Shown: positions 34,680 to 44,228, counted from the stretch's first letter. The stretch: 64,000 nt of DNA from Streptomyces sp. WZ-12 (GCF_028898845.1 NZ_CP118574.1:4499001-4563000), one strand, 5' to 3'. Notes: generated by a model from the letters alone, not told the origin. Translations and numbers: made by a program.

Positions 34680-35573
34680 TCACAGTCCGGCCTTCCGGTA
34701 GCGGCGCATCAGCAGGCCGTAGCAGCCGGCTATGACGAGCAGCGCGACGAGGAGGTAGACGAACCCGGCGGCGGTGGACGGCGTCAGCCCGTTGGGGAAG
34801 GAACTGCTGCCGCCCAGGAACGTGGCCTGCACTCCGTCGACGAGGGTGATGGGCGAGAAGAGCCCCAGCCAGCCGACGGCGCCGTCGCTGCCCCGGAGGG
34901 TGGCGATGCCCTGGATCGCGCTGACCGCGCCGTACGGGATGGTGAGCACGGCGATCACGGCGGCGACGCCGAACCCGCGCCGGGGTGTGAGCGCCGAGAC
35001 GACCAGCCCGATGCCGGCGAACAGCAGCGACAGCAGCGCCACGCTGACCAGTCCCTGCCCGAACCCCTTGGTCTGGTCGAGGAAGTCCAACTTCCCCAGC
35101 AGCGCCCCGACATAGAGGATCACCAGCGGCGCGGCGGTGAGCAGGAACAGCGCGCTCGCCATCGCCGCGAACTTCGCCATGACGTAGTCGGCCCGCTCGA
35201 TCGGCCGGGAGAAGTACAGCGGCGTGGTCTTGAAGCGCAGGTCGCGGGAGACGGACTGCGGGGCCTGGGACGCCAGGTAGAGGCCGATGACGGCCTGGAG
35301 GTAGACGGCGTATTCGGTGTAACCCAGCGGCAGGCTGTGGGCCTTGGTGAACATCGTCACCGCGACCAGGATGCCGGCCGGCAGGCACATCACCGCGAAG
35401 AGCAGCATCGGCAGCACCTTGCTCTTCGCCGACCGCCCGATGCCGTAGGCGCCGCGCAGGCTCTGCGAGAACAGCGACCGCCGGGCGTAGCCGCGGCCCA
35501 ACCGGGGGCCGTCGTAGTGCCGGTAGCCGATGTTGTGGATGTAGGCGCCGCCCGGCGTGGTTTCCGTACTCAT
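34680..35573 (-). CDS. ABC transporter permease (first transporter of operon)
   Basis: A 297-residue ABC-2-type permease with six hydrophobic segments between residues 50 and 288. The loop SRDLRFKTTPLYFSRPIERADYV precedes helix 3, as in other members. Its ATG overlaps the stop of the upstream ATPase gene (ATGA). It forms an exporter with that ATPase; the substrate is unknown. Confidence 0.9.
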   Translation of the reverse strand: MSTETTPGGAYIHNIGYRHYDGPRLGRGYARRSLFSQSLRGAYGIGRSAKSKVLPMLLFAVMCLPAGILVAVTMFTKAHSLPLGYTEYAVYLQAVIGLYLASQAPQSVSRDLRFKTTPLYFSRPIERADYVMAKFAAMASALFLLTAAPLVILYVGALLGKLDFLDQTKGFGQGLVSVALLSLLFAGIGLVVSALTPRRGFGVAAVIAVLTIPYGAVSAIQGIATLRGSDGAVGWLGLFSPITLVDGVQATFLGGSSSFPNGLTPSTAAGFVYLLVALLVIAGCYGLLMRRYRKAGL

Positions 35574-36625
35574 CCTGCGTTCCCTCCGCCCACGGTGGTG
35601 GGGCGATCGGTGCCCCGCCCCGCCGTCGCGTTGCTCTCCTGCCCGGCACCGGCCCGCGGCCGCGCCCCTGCCGCCTGCGCGTCCGCGTCGCGGAACACCT
35701 CGGCGATCTGGTGCCGGCGCTGCTCCATCCGCACCAGGCCCAGCCCGAGCCCGGCGACGGTGTCCCGCACCAGGTCGTACGTCCCGTCCCCGGACGCCTC
35801 GACGAAGAGGACGTGCCCGGGAGAGGCGAGCCCCTCCGTCCCGGGGGCGCCGGTGGTCACCGCGGCGCCGGCCGCGGTCAGCGCTGCGCGCAGCGCGCCG
35901 GTGCCGTCCGGGTGGGCGTCGGTGTCCGTGACCTCCACCGCCAGTGAGGTGGTGACCTTGGTGAACTCCGTGGTGGAGGAGGACCGCAGCAGCTTGCCGC
36001 CGTCGACCACGACGACGTGGTCGCAGGTGCGCTCCAGCTCCCCCAGGAGGTGGGAGGTGACCAGGACCGAGATGCCGAAGTCGGTGTGGACCCGCCGGAT
36101 GAGGCCGAGCATCTCGTCCCGGCCCACCGGGTCCAGGCCGTTGGTCGGCTCGTCCAGGAAGACCAACTGCGGGTCGTGCACCAGCGCTTGGGCCAGCTTC
36201 ACCCGCTGCTTCATGCCCGTGGAGTAGCCGCCGATGGGGCGGTACCGCTCCTCGTAGAGGCCGACGTGGCGCAGGGTGTCGGCGGTGCGCTCCCGGGCGG
36301 CGGTCGGCGGCAGGCCGGACATCCGCGCCATGTGCACCACGAACTCGGTGGCCGAGACGTCCGGCGGCAGGCAGTCGTGCTCGGGCATGTAGCCGACCCG
36401 CTCACGAATGGTGCTGCCGTCCTTGGTCACGTCCAGCCCGAGGACGCGGGCGGTCCCTTCGGTGGCCGGGGCCAGACCGAGCAGGATCTTGATCAGGGTC
36501 GACTTGCCGGCACCGTTGGCACCCACCAGGCCCGTCACGCCGGGGGCGATGTCCACGGAGAGCCGGTCCAGCGCGGTCACCCTCGGGTACCGCTTGGTCA
36601 GGCTTTCGGTCACGATCACAGTCAC
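35570..36625 (-). CDS. ABC transporter ATP-binding protein (first)
   Basis: A 351-residue ATPase. Walker A is GANGAGKST, the signature is YSTGMKQRVKLAQAL, Walker B is LVFLDEPTNGLD, and the H-loop is TSHLLGE. An auxiliary domain follows, ending in a Gly/Ala/Arg-rich tail. The frame is open 96 bp upstream, but the GTG at 36625 is the first sensible start. TACCTT lies 7 bp before it and TTGACG further up, suggesting a leaderless operon mRNA. It heads a four-gene operon of two related exporters, and both ATPases have the same domain layout. Confidence 0.92.
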   Translation of the reverse strand: MTVIVTESLTKRYPRVTALDRLSVDIAPGVTGLVGANGAGKSTLIKILLGLAPATEGTARVLGLDVTKDGSTIRERVGYMPEHDCLPPDVSATEFVVHMARMSGLPPTAARERTADTLRHVGLYEERYRPIGGYSTGMKQRVKLAQALVHDPQLVFLDEPTNGLDPVGRDEMLGLIRRVHTDFGISVLVTSHLLGELERTCDHVVVVDGGKLLRSSSTTEFTKVTTSLAVEVTDTDAHPDGTGALRAALTAAGAAVTTGAPGTEGLASPGHVLFVEASGDGTYDLVRDTVAGLGLGLVRMEQRRHQIAEVFRDADAQAAGARPRAGAGQESNATAGRGTDRPTTVGGGNAG

Positions 36626-36871
36626 GTGTTCGAAGGTAGTGGCGCCCGACACACCCGTCGTCAACCCCAGCGGTGGTCTTCGCCTACCACTCCGGTACGA
36701 CGAACCCGTAGGGGTTCTCATGCTTCAGCGGCAGTCGGACTCAGGGGCGCGCCGTGTCATCGGCCTCGTCGGCACACACCCCTTGACGCAGCCGCCAGTC
36801 ATTGTCACATTCATCAGTGGCAAGTTACGGGCACGTACCGCAATGGACCGCTCACGGACGGACGGTAGGCG

Positions 36872-37738
36872 ATGGCCTCAGTCACCTCAGCGACCGCAGC
36901 AGCAACGGGAGGACTCACCACCGAGCTCAGGGGATTCCAGGAGGTCCAACGGCTCGCCTACGCCTGCGCGGAGGCGGTGGCCGCCCAGCTCAAGCCCGGG
37001 ATCACCGAGCGCGCCGCGGCACGGATGCAGCGCGAGTGGCTGCGCGAGCGCGGAGTGCAGGACTGGTTCCACCTGCCGTTCGCGTGGTTCGGCGACCGCA
37101 CCGCGTTCGTCAACTTCCGCGTGCCGCTCCAGTTCTTCCCGACCAATCGGCAACTGGAAGCGGGGATGCCGTTCATCCTCGACATGGCGCCGGTGCACAA
37201 CGGCTTCACCGCCGACATCGGCTACTCCGGCTGCCTGGGCCTCAACCCCCTGCACGACCGGCTCCTCGCCGACCTGGAGGCACACCGCGAACTGATCCTG
37301 CGCGAGGTGCGCGAACGGCGCCCGCTGCGCGAGATCTACCAGGACGTCGACCGGCTGATGACCCGGCAGGGGTATGCCAACCGCCACCGCGCCTATCCCT
37401 TCGGCGTCATCGCGCACAAGGTCGACCGGGTCCGGCAGCGCAACTGGTCCCCCACCCTCTTCGGGTTCGGCACCCAGTCCCTCAAGGGCCTCGCCTCGGA
37501 CGCGCTGCACGGCCACCGGGACGGCTGGTCCCCGCTGTGGAGCCCGTACCGCTTCTCCGACCACCCGCCGCAGCCCGGCCTGTGGGCGGTCGAACCCCAC
37601 CTCGGCTTCCGGGGCACCGGGGCGAAGTTCGAGGAGATCCTGGTCGTGACGGACTCCAAGGACCCGCAGGAGAGCGCCTTTTGGCTGGACGACGATCTGC
37701 CGCACGTGCGGCGCTGGCAGGAGGAGAAGGCCGCGTGA
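36872..37738 (+). CDS. M24 family metallopeptidase-like protein
   Basis: A 288-residue pita-bread-fold protein without the N-terminal creatinase domain. Metal ligands appear as FILDMAPVHNGFTADIG (two Asp), FGVIAHKVDR (His), AVEPHLGF (Glu) and AKFEEILVV (Glu), so catalysis is possible. It begins an apparent operon with the hydrolase-SDR fusion (GTGA overlap). The context suggests a role in lipid or secondary metabolism rather than general peptide turnover; the substrate is unknown. The start has only a weak ribosome site. Confidence 0.87.
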   Translation: MASVTSATAAATGGLTTELRGFQEVQRLAYACAEAVAAQLKPGITERAAARMQREWLRERGVQDWFHLPFAWFGDRTAFVNFRVPLQFFPTNRQLEAGMPFILDMAPVHNGFTADIGYSGCLGLNPLHDRLLADLEAHRELILREVRERRPLREIYQDVDRLMTRQGYANRHRAYPFGVIAHKVDRVRQRNWSPTLFGFGTQSLKGLASDALHGHRDGWSPLWSPYRFSDHPPQPGLWAVEPHLGFRGTGAKFEEILVVTDSKDPQESAFWLDDDLPHVRRWQEEKAA

Positions 37739-39564
37739 AGACGGGACGTGGACGGGACGCGCAGCAGGGCCGCGAACGGGCGGACGGGGGGACGGCGGTG
37801 ACCGCCGGGCTCCCGGAGGCCCGGGAGCGCCGGGTGCGCACCGGCGGGATCGAACTGTGCGTCGCCGAACTCGGCGATCCGGACCGGCCCACGGTGGTGC
37901 TGGTGCACGGCTATCCGGACAGCAAGGAGGTGTGGTCCGAGGTCGCCCGCGGCCTGGCCGAGCGCTTCCACGTGGTGCTCTACGACGTCCGGGGCTGCGG
38001 CCGGTCCACCGCACCGCGGCCGCTGCGCGGCGGCTTCACCCTGGAGAAGCTGACCGACGACTTCCTGGCCGTGGCGGACGCGGTCAGCCCCGATCGGCCG
38101 GTCCACCTCGTGGGCCACGACTGGGGCTCCGTCCAGTCCTGGGAGTTCGCCACCGTGCGGCGCACGGAGGGTCGGATCGCCTCCTTCACCTCGATGTCCG
38201 GGCCGTCCCTCGACCACTTCGGCCACTGGATCAAGAAGCGGATGGCCCGCCCCACCCCCGGGCGGACGGCCCAACTGCTGGGCCAGGGTGCCAAGTCCTG
38301 GTACGTCTACCTGCTGCACACGCCCGCGCTCCCCGAGCTCGCCTGGAAGGGCCCGCTCGGCAAGCGCTGGCCGAGCATCCTCCAGCGGGTGGAGAAGGTG
38401 CCCGACGGCGACTACCCCACCGCGTCGCTGCCCACCGACGCGGCGCACGGCGCCTGGCTGTACCGCGACAACGTCCGCGCCCGGCTGCGCCGCCCGCGCG
38501 CCGACGCCTACGCCCACTGCCCGGTCCAGCTCATCGTCCCCACCGGCGACGCGTTCCTCTCCCAGCGGCTCTACGACGATCTCGACCAGTGGGCGCCCGA
38601 GTTGGTGCGCCGCACGCTCCCGGCGAAGCACTGGGTGCCCCGCACCCGCCCCGACCAACTCGTCGCCTGGATCGATGAGTTCGTCACCGCCAAGGAGGAG
38701 GGCGATCCGGCGAAGGGCGTCGTGGCCACCGGCCCGTACGCCGATCGCTTCGGCGGCCAACTGGTGTTGGTGACCGGCGCGGCCAGCGGCATCGGCCGGG
38801 CCACCGCGTTCGCCTTCGCGGAGGCCGGTGCACGGGTCGTCGCCGTCGACCGGGACGCGGAGGGGGCGTCCCGGACCGCCGAGCTGGCGCGGCTGATCGG
38901 CGCACCGGAGGCGTGGGGCGAGGCCGTCGACGTCTCCGACGAGGCGGCGATGGAGAAGCTGGCCGACAAGGTCGACGCCGAGTACGGCCCCGTGGACGTG
39001 CTGGTCAACAACGCCGGCATCGGCCTGTCCGGCTCCTTCCTGGACACCACCACCGAGGACTGGAAGAAGGTCCTGGACGTCAACCTGTGGGGCGTCATCC
39101 ACGGCTGCCGGATCTTCGGCGGGCGGATGGCAGACCGCGGCCAGGGCGGCCACATCGTCAACACCGCCTCGGCCGCCGCCTTCCAACCGTCCCGGATCCT
39201 GCCCGCCTACAGCACCTCCAAGGCGGCCGTCCTGATGCTCAGTGAGTGCCTGCGCGCCGAACTCGCCGGCCGGGGCATCGGCGTCACCGCCATCTGCCCC
39301 GGGCTGGTCAACACCGGCATCACCGGCACCGCCCGCTTCACCGGCGTCTCCGCCGAGGAGGAGAAGCGCCGCCAGGACAAGGCCGCGCGGATGTACGGGA
39401 AGCGCAACTACCCGCCGGAGAAGGTCGCCGACGCCATCCTGCGCGCGGTCGTCCGCAACCAGGCGGTGGTCCCGGTCACGCCCGAGGCGCATGGCGCCCG
39501 ACTGCTGTCCCGCTTCACGCCGCGGGCGCTGCGGGCCCTCGCCCGCATCGAGCCCCCCATGTAG
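37735..39564 (+). CDS. Alpha/beta-hydrolase-SDR fusion, EphD-like
   Basis: A 609-residue two-domain enzyme. The N-terminal alpha/beta-hydrolase (about residues 30-315) has LVHGYPDSKEVW (oxyanion His-Gly) and LVGHDWGSVQSW, with Asp at about 128 as nucleophile, the epoxide-hydrolase type. The C-terminal SDR (about 340-600) has TGAASGIGRA, NNAGIGLSG and AYSTSKAAV (YxxxK at about 491). The same architecture occurs in mycobacterial EphD, which acts on mycolate-type lipids. Streptomyces has no mycolates, so the substrate here must differ; hydrolysis of an epoxide followed by alcohol oxidation is a natural two-step guess. The GTG start overlaps the M24 stop. An alternative GTG is at 37798. Confidence 0.92.
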   Translation: MKTGRGRDAQQGRERADGGTAVTAGLPEARERRVRTGGIELCVAELGDPDRPTVVLVHGYPDSKEVWSEVARGLAERFHVVLYDVRGCGRSTAPRPLRGGFTLEKLTDDFLAVADAVSPDRPVHLVGHDWGSVQSWEFATVRRTEGRIASFTSMSGPSLDHFGHWIKKRMARPTPGRTAQLLGQGAKSWYVYLLHTPALPELAWKGPLGKRWPSILQRVEKVPDGDYPTASLPTDAAHGAWLYRDNVRARLRRPRADAYAHCPVQLIVPTGDAFLSQRLYDDLDQWAPELVRRTLPAKHWVPRTRPDQLVAWIDEFVTAKEEGDPAKGVVATGPYADRFGGQLVLVTGAASGIGRATAFAFAEAGARVVAVDRDAEGASRTAELARLIGAPEAWGEAVDVSDEAAMEKLADKVDAEYGPVDVLVNNAGIGLSGSFLDTTTEDWKKVLDVNLWGVIHGCRIFGGRMADRGQGGHIVNTASAAAFQPSRILPAYSTSKAAVLMLSECLRAELAGRGIGVTAICPGLVNTGITGTARFTGVSAEEEKRRQDKAARMYGKRNYPPEKVADAILRAVVRNQAVVPVTPEAHGARLLSRFTPRALRALARIEPPM

Positions 39565-39598
39565 CCGGCCCACGCCACCCACAGCCCGCACCCGGTGT

Positions 39599-39625
39599 GC
39601 GTTCGGGCCACCCCGGCCCGAACGC
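39599..39625 (+). terminator. Hairpin between EphD-like gene and PF10118 hydrolase gene
   Basis: A perfect 11-bp stem (39599-39609 with 39615-39625, loop 5) begins 34 bp after the EphD-like stop. It may end or attenuate the operon before the next gene. Confidence 0.6.
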
Positions 39626-39672
39626 CCGCCCCACGCCCACGGCCAGGAGAACCCGCACGTCAGGAGTCGCTG

Positions 39673-40590
39673 ATGAGCACGCCCCACCCCCTGGAGCACC
39701 ACCCCATCACACCCCGCCGGGTCGCCTTCGACTGGCGCGAGACGCCGCTGCACTGGATACCGGACGAACCCACCGCCACCCATGTGATCAACGTGCTGCA
39801 CCTGCTGCTCCCCGCCGGCGAACGGTGGTTCGTCAAGGTCTTCAAGGAGGCCCTCCCCCTCGTCCGGGACGAGCAACTCCTCAAGGACGTCAAGGGGTTC
39901 ATGGGCCAGGAGGCCACCCACAGCGTCCAGCACTCCTATGTTCTGGACCACCTGGCCCACCAGGGCCTCGACACCGCCCCCTACACCCGGCACGTCGACT
40001 TCCTCTTCGAGTACCTCCTGGGGGAGCGGCCTCCGTTCGGCACCCCGGTGCCCGAGCAGGAGTGGCTGCGCTTCCGGCTCGCCCTGATCGCCGCCATCGA
40101 GCAGTTCACCGCCGTGCTGGGCAACTGGGTGCTGGCCGCCGACGGCCTGGACCGCGTCGCCCCCGACCCGGTGATGCTCGATCTGCTCCGCTGGCACGGC
40201 GCCGAGGAGGTCGAACACCGGGCGGTCGCCTTCGACATGTACCAGCACACCGGCGGCGAGGAACCCGCCCGCTACGCCCGCCGGGCCCTGGCGATGGCCG
40301 TGACGGCGCCGGTCCTGCTCTACCTCTGGGCCTGGGGCGCGGCCTACCTCCTGCGCCACGATCCCCAACTGGCCACGCGCTCCCGCTACTCGCTGCGCCA
40401 GCACAACCGCGCCGTCCGCAGGGGCCTGCTGCCCACCTGGCGGGAGCTGGGCACGGCGATCCCCCGCTATCTCCGGCGCTCCTACCACCCCTCCCAGGAA
40501 GGCTCGCTCCGTGCCGCCCTCGCCTACCTGGCCTCCTCCCCGGCCGCCCGCACCGCAGCGGGCGCGGTGGGGCGCGCGGCTCTGCGGTGA
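39673..40590 (+). CDS. Metal-dependent hydrolase, PF10118 family
   Basis: A 305-residue helical protein. Conserved acidic/His segments typical of the family are FMGQEATHSVQH, IAAIEQFTAVLG and WHGAEEVEHRAVAFD. They resemble a four-helix di-metal site (E, ExxH, E, ExxxH). A hydrophobic stretch (about 205-225) suggests membrane association. The ATG follows AGGAG by 6 nt. It lies downstream of the EphD-like fusion and may modify the same lipid-type substrate. The biochemical activity of the family is poorly known. Confidence 0.88.
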   Translation: MSTPHPLEHHPITPRRVAFDWRETPLHWIPDEPTATHVINVLHLLLPAGERWFVKVFKEALPLVRDEQLLKDVKGFMGQEATHSVQHSYVLDHLAHQGLDTAPYTRHVDFLFEYLLGERPPFGTPVPEQEWLRFRLALIAAIEQFTAVLGNWVLAADGLDRVAPDPVMLDLLRWHGAEEVEHRAVAFDMYQHTGGEEPARYARRALAMAVTAPVLLYLWAWGAAYLLRHDPQLATRSRYSLRQHNRAVRRGLLPTWRELGTAIPRYLRRSYHPSQEGSLRAALAYLASSPAARTAAGAVGRAALR

Positions 40591-40956
40591 TGCGCGCACG
40601 CTCCGGCCCCGGTGCGGGCGGCCTGCCGGGCCGGGACGTGAGTGGTCGGGGCCGGGCCGCGGCGGGCGGGCCGCAGCCGTGACGGGCAAGCCCGGCCGTA
40701 ACGGGCGGGGTTACGCCGTGGCCGACCTCCCGTAACGCAGCCGCGGCCGCCCCGCCCGGGTCCCCGCGGCAGCCGTATCGTGGCACCGCCAGACCCGGCC
40801 CATGCCGGGGCCGCTCGTGGCGGGGGCGCCGCCCGTGGCCCACCCGGCCTTCGGCACGGCCACCCCGTGGGCAACCGCCCTGCCGCCACCGCCCGGGGAT
40901 GGCCGACCGGCCCACGGCCGCCTCGACGAGGTGGCCGCCCCGTAAGGAGCACCGCA
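40591..40956. promoter_or_regulatory. MerR-gene upstream region with three CGTAAC-type half-sites
   Basis: This 366-bp gap holds CGTAAC (40697-40702), GTTACG (40710-40715) and CGTAAC (40731-40736), forming two inverted repeats with spacers of 7 and 15 bp. The remaining DNA is GC-rich with no gene. The sites lie about 220-260 bp before the MerR start and could be an operator. Which protein binds is not shown. Confidence 0.4.
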
Positions 40957-42135
40957 GTGACGACCGAGCCGCCGACGGCCGAGTACCGCATCGAGGACCT
41001 GGCCCATCTCAGTGGCGCCACGGTCCGCACCATCCGCGCCTACCAGGACCGGGGGCTGCTGCCCCGCCCCGAACGGCGCGGCCGCGCCAACGTCTACGGC
41101 GCCGCCCATCTGGCCCGGCTGCGCCAGATCGCCGACCTGCTCGACCGCGGTTACACCCTCGCCAGCATCAAGGAGCTCCTCGAAGCCTGGGACGCCGGAC
41201 GCGGACTCGACGGCGTCCTGGGCCTGGTCGCCGAGATTGACGGACCGTGGACCGACGAGAAGCCGACCCGCATCAGCCGAACCGACCTGGACACCGCCTT
41301 CGGTGGCGCCCCGAACGAACAGGCGGTCGCCGAGGCCGTCGAGTTGAGCGTGCTCGTACCCGTGCTCGGGCGGGACGACGAGTTCCTGGTCCCCAGCCCG
41401 CAGGAGCTCGCCGTCGCCATCGAGCTGTACTCGGCGGGCGTCCCGCTGTTGGCGATCTCCGGGCATCTGCGAGAGCTGCGCGGCCAGGTGGAGCACATCG
41501 CCTCCCGTTTCCTGGACTTCACCACCAAGCACGTCTTCCAGGCGTTCCTGGACCACCCGCCCACCGAGGCCGAGGCCGCCGAGGCCACGACGCTGGTGCG
41601 GCGGCTGCGCCCGCTGGCCCAGCAGACCGTCGACGCCGAACTCGCCCGCGCCATGCGCACACTGGCCAGCCGGTACATCCGCCACCACCTGACGGAGGCC
41701 CTGCCCGCCGACCAACGGGACCCGGTCGCCACCGCGCCGAACGGACCGGATGACGACCGCACCGCCACGGACGCCCGATGCCCCGCCGCGCCGGCGTCCC
41801 ATGAGCCGGGCGACGGCGCACCGTCCGGTAAGCGGGCCGAGGCCGGGCGCGTCTCCCGGGCGACCGAGGCAGCGGCCAGCCCGCACCAGGGGGCCCGCCC
41901 AGTGAAGGCCGCGGCTTCCGGTCCCGTAGCGGACCCCCGTCCCACGACCGGCTCGGAGGCCGTGCTGCTGCCCGTCGAGGCGGTTCGGGCGGTGCGCGAT
42001 CTGGTGGGTCCGGGGAACGCCGCCGCCTTTATCGCCGCCGCCGCACAGCGCGAGGTGCACGCCCGCGCCATGGACGCCCTGACCGCCGAAGCGCACGGCC
42101 CCGGGGCCGCGGCGGAGGACGCCCCGGGACACTGA
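40957..42135 (+). CDS. MerR family regulator with long C-terminal extension
   Basis: A 392-residue protein. The MerR HTH occupies residues 8-80 (YRIEDLAHLSGATVRTIRAYQDRGLLP), followed by a helical region to about 250. A low-complexity Ala/Pro/Asp linker (about 250-340) leads to a terminal segment (VLLPVEAVRAVRDLVGPGNAAAFIAAAAQREVHARA) that resembles the end of a ribbon-helix-helix or toxin-antitoxin-type protein. The GTG has AAGGAG at 7-nt spacing. It follows the hydrolase group and may regulate it. No cysteine-rich metal site is seen, so a metal-sensing role is unlikely. Confidence 0.86.
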   Translation: MTTEPPTAEYRIEDLAHLSGATVRTIRAYQDRGLLPRPERRGRANVYGAAHLARLRQIADLLDRGYTLASIKELLEAWDAGRGLDGVLGLVAEIDGPWTDEKPTRISRTDLDTAFGGAPNEQAVAEAVELSVLVPVLGRDDEFLVPSPQELAVAIELYSAGVPLLAISGHLRELRGQVEHIASRFLDFTTKHVFQAFLDHPPTEAEAAEATTLVRRLRPLAQQTVDAELARAMRTLASRYIRHHLTEALPADQRDPVATAPNGPDDDRTATDARCPAAPASHEPGDGAPSGKRAEAGRVSRATEAAASPHQGARPVKAAASGPVADPRPTTGSEAVLLPVEAVRAVRDLVGPGNAAAFIAAAAQREVHARAMDALTAEAHGPGAAAEDAPGH

Positions 42136-42291
42136 GCTGCCCCGGGCGGCCAACCGCCGGCACCCGGCCCCGCCTCCCGCCGGGACGCGGCGGCCAGCGG
42201 CGACCGCCGGCCGTGCCCCGCATGCTTCCCTCTCCAGTTGTCAAGGATCGAGCCGGACGCCGCGCCCGCCCGGCCACCCCGACGGGTTCTC

Positions 42292-43641
42292 TCAAGCGGC
42301 CGGGTCCGGGAGCCAGTTGCCGTGGAATCCGTAAGGCACCCGGCGGGGTAGGGACACCGTGGCGACCGGGCCGGCGGTGATGTCCTCCGCGTCGAGGACC
42401 ACCAGATCGCTGGTGTCGGTGGTCGCGTCATAGACGTAGGTGATCAGCCAACCCGGTCCGCCCGGCCGGTCGTCGGCCGGGGCGAACGCCGCCTCGCCCG
42501 GGGTGCGGCCCGGGCCGAAGTCATGGCGGGCCGTCGCGCCGGTCCACAGGTCATAGCGGATCAGGGCCCCGGGTATCGCGCCGGTCCCCGGTACCTCGGC
42601 GGCCGTGACATGGCCGAAACGGGCGGGCTGACCCGCGAGCCGGTCGTCTATCCGCGGGAACTCGCCCACCTGGTCGTCGATTTGCTCCTCGGTCACGGTG
42701 CCGGCCGCGAGATCGATCGTCCAGCGCCACAGGCAGGGCGGCGCCGGGGCGTCCAGCGTGGCGTACCGGGATACGTAGAGGACGATCCGCTGGTCACCGT
42801 CGTCATGGGCGTTCAGCGAGTGGAAGACGTAGCAGGGGTCAATGGCCAGCCAGCGGACCTCGCCGTAGGGGTCGTCGCGGCGCAACACCCCCAGACGGGC
42901 CCCGTATTCGGGATCCCAGCCGTACGGCATGCCGGGGCGGCCGCGGTCGTGGACCATCGGCAGGTCCATGAAGACGACATGGCGGGCCGTCAGATGGAAG
43001 TCATGCATCATCGTGGCGGCGGGCACCTCGATGGGTCGGCTGACCGTCAACTCCCCTGCCGCGTCCGCGCGGTGGTAGGTCAGATAGGGCGGTGCGCCGC
43101 TGCCGTAGCCGAAGAAGTGCAGCTCACCGGTGAGGGGGCAGGTCTTGGGGTGGGCGGTCATGGCGGTGGTGAGCCGGCCGCCGAAATCGTGGGGACCGAG
43201 GGTCTCCAGCTCGTGCCCCGGACGGCAGTCGATTTCGCAGGGGAAGGACGACTCGACCAGCGCCAGCGTGCGCCCGGCGTGCCGGACGACATGGGTGTTG
43301 GCCACGCCGGCCGCCAGATTGCGGTGCCCCTGGGCATCGACGACGGGGATGCCGTCGGTGAACGTCGAGGTGCGGACCCAGCGGTTGCGGTAGGAGATGG
43401 CCCGGCCGCCCTCCAGGCGCACGCCGTGGACCATGCCGTCCCCGAAGAACCAGTGCGGGCTGGCGGCGTCCCGCGGGTTGGGGCCGTTGCGCAGGTACCA
43501 CCCCGTGAGCTCCGGCGGGATGGCACCGGTGACCGGGAGGTCGTGGGCGGTCAGTTCGTCGGTGACCGGGGCGAAGTTGCCGGCCAAGTGCCGTGGCGGG
43601 GCGGGGGATTCGGAAGCCGAGGCGGACGGTGTGGTGGTCAT
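42292..43641 (-). CDS. Carotenoid oxygenase (carotenoid cleavage dioxygenase family)
   Basis: A 449-residue seven-bladed-propeller enzyme. The four iron-ligand His are visible in MTAHPKTC, MMHDFHLT, YVFHSLNAHDD and PYGFHGNW near the C-terminus. Motifs such as GWYLRNGPNPRD and HWFFGDGMVHG are standard for the family. It cleaves a double bond of a carotenoid, apocarotenoid or stilbene with molecular oxygen. Its ATG overlaps the stop of the upstream membrane protein (ATGA). The module is divergent from a PadR regulator; no carotenoid biosynthesis genes are in the window. Confidence 0.93.
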   Translation of the reverse strand: MTTTPSASASESPAPPRHLAGNFAPVTDELTAHDLPVTGAIPPELTGWYLRNGPNPRDAASPHWFFGDGMVHGVRLEGGRAISYRNRWVRTSTFTDGIPVVDAQGHRNLAAGVANTHVVRHAGRTLALVESSFPCEIDCRPGHELETLGPHDFGGRLTTAMTAHPKTCPLTGELHFFGYGSGAPPYLTYHRADAAGELTVSRPIEVPAATMMHDFHLTARHVVFMDLPMVHDRGRPGMPYGWDPEYGARLGVLRRDDPYGEVRWLAIDPCYVFHSLNAHDDGDQRIVLYVSRYATLDAPAPPCLWRWTIDLAAGTVTEEQIDDQVGEFPRIDDRLAGQPARFGHVTAAEVPGTGAIPGALIRYDLWTGATARHDFGPGRTPGEAAFAPADDRPGGPGWLITYVYDATTDTSDLVVLDAEDITAGPVATVSLPRRVPYGFHGNWLPDPAA

Positions 43642-44228
43642 GCGGCGATATCTCCCTGGATGTCGAGCTGCGCTACGGACCGTTGCAGGAAGCGGGCCCG
43701 GGCGCGCTCCGGGTATGCGGCGGTGAAGCGGGCGGGAAGGGCGAACCCGGCGAGCTGCACGAGGATCGAGAAGACGGGACTCAGGCCATCGGCGACTATG
43801 ACCACCTGGGCGATCGCGGACAAGGTGAAGGACAGGGACCAGGCCGCGGTGATCACGACGTTGACGCGGCGGAACAGCGGGCTGTGCCAGACCTCGGGCG
43901 GGGCCATGCGGCGGGCGATCGCCACGGTGAAGGGGCGCCGGACGGCGATCGACACCCAGGAGACGAGCGCCAGCCAGCCCATCGAGAGTGCGCCGCTGTA
44001 TGCCTTGAGGGCGCTGTCGGGATGAGTGAAGGCCAGGACGGAGAGGGCGGCGAAGTAGAGGAGCGTGCCGTACTCCAGCAGCCGGGCTTCCAGCGAGAAC
44101 CCCGCGGCACGGTCCGCTATCAGCAGCGCCACACAGGTCAACAGCCCGGCGAGCGCCCCCCACTGCCAGCCGATCGCGGACACCCCCGCCAAGACCAGCC
44201 ACGGCACGAAGCCCCGCAGATAGCTCAT
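43638..44228 (-). CDS. Hypothetical membrane protein coupled to carotenoid oxygenase
   Basis: A 196-residue protein with about five or six hydrophobic helices (residues 5-25, 28-42, 48-65, 80-97, 122-145, 150-165). The C-terminus is soluble. The ATG at 44228 has GGGGGGA just upstream. Translation is coupled to the carotenoid oxygenase. The family was not recognised; it might hold or move the hydrophobic substrate or product, which is only an inference from context. Confidence 0.75.
   Translation of the reverse strand: MSYLRGFVPWLVLAGVSAIGWQWGALAGLLTCVALLIADRAAGFSLEARLLEYGTLLYFAALSVLAFTHPDSALKAYSGALSMGWLALVSWVSIAVRRPFTVAIARRMAPPEVWHSPLFRRVNVVITAAWSLSFTLSAIAQVVIVADGLSPVFSILVQLAGFALPARFTAAYPERARARFLQRSVAQLDIQGDIAA

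Noticed and set aside
32004..36227. A 1407-codon open frame on the plus strand
   Set aside because: It is antisense to the ABC operon, where every minus-strand gene has full family motifs. It is a third-position GC shadow with no protein motif.
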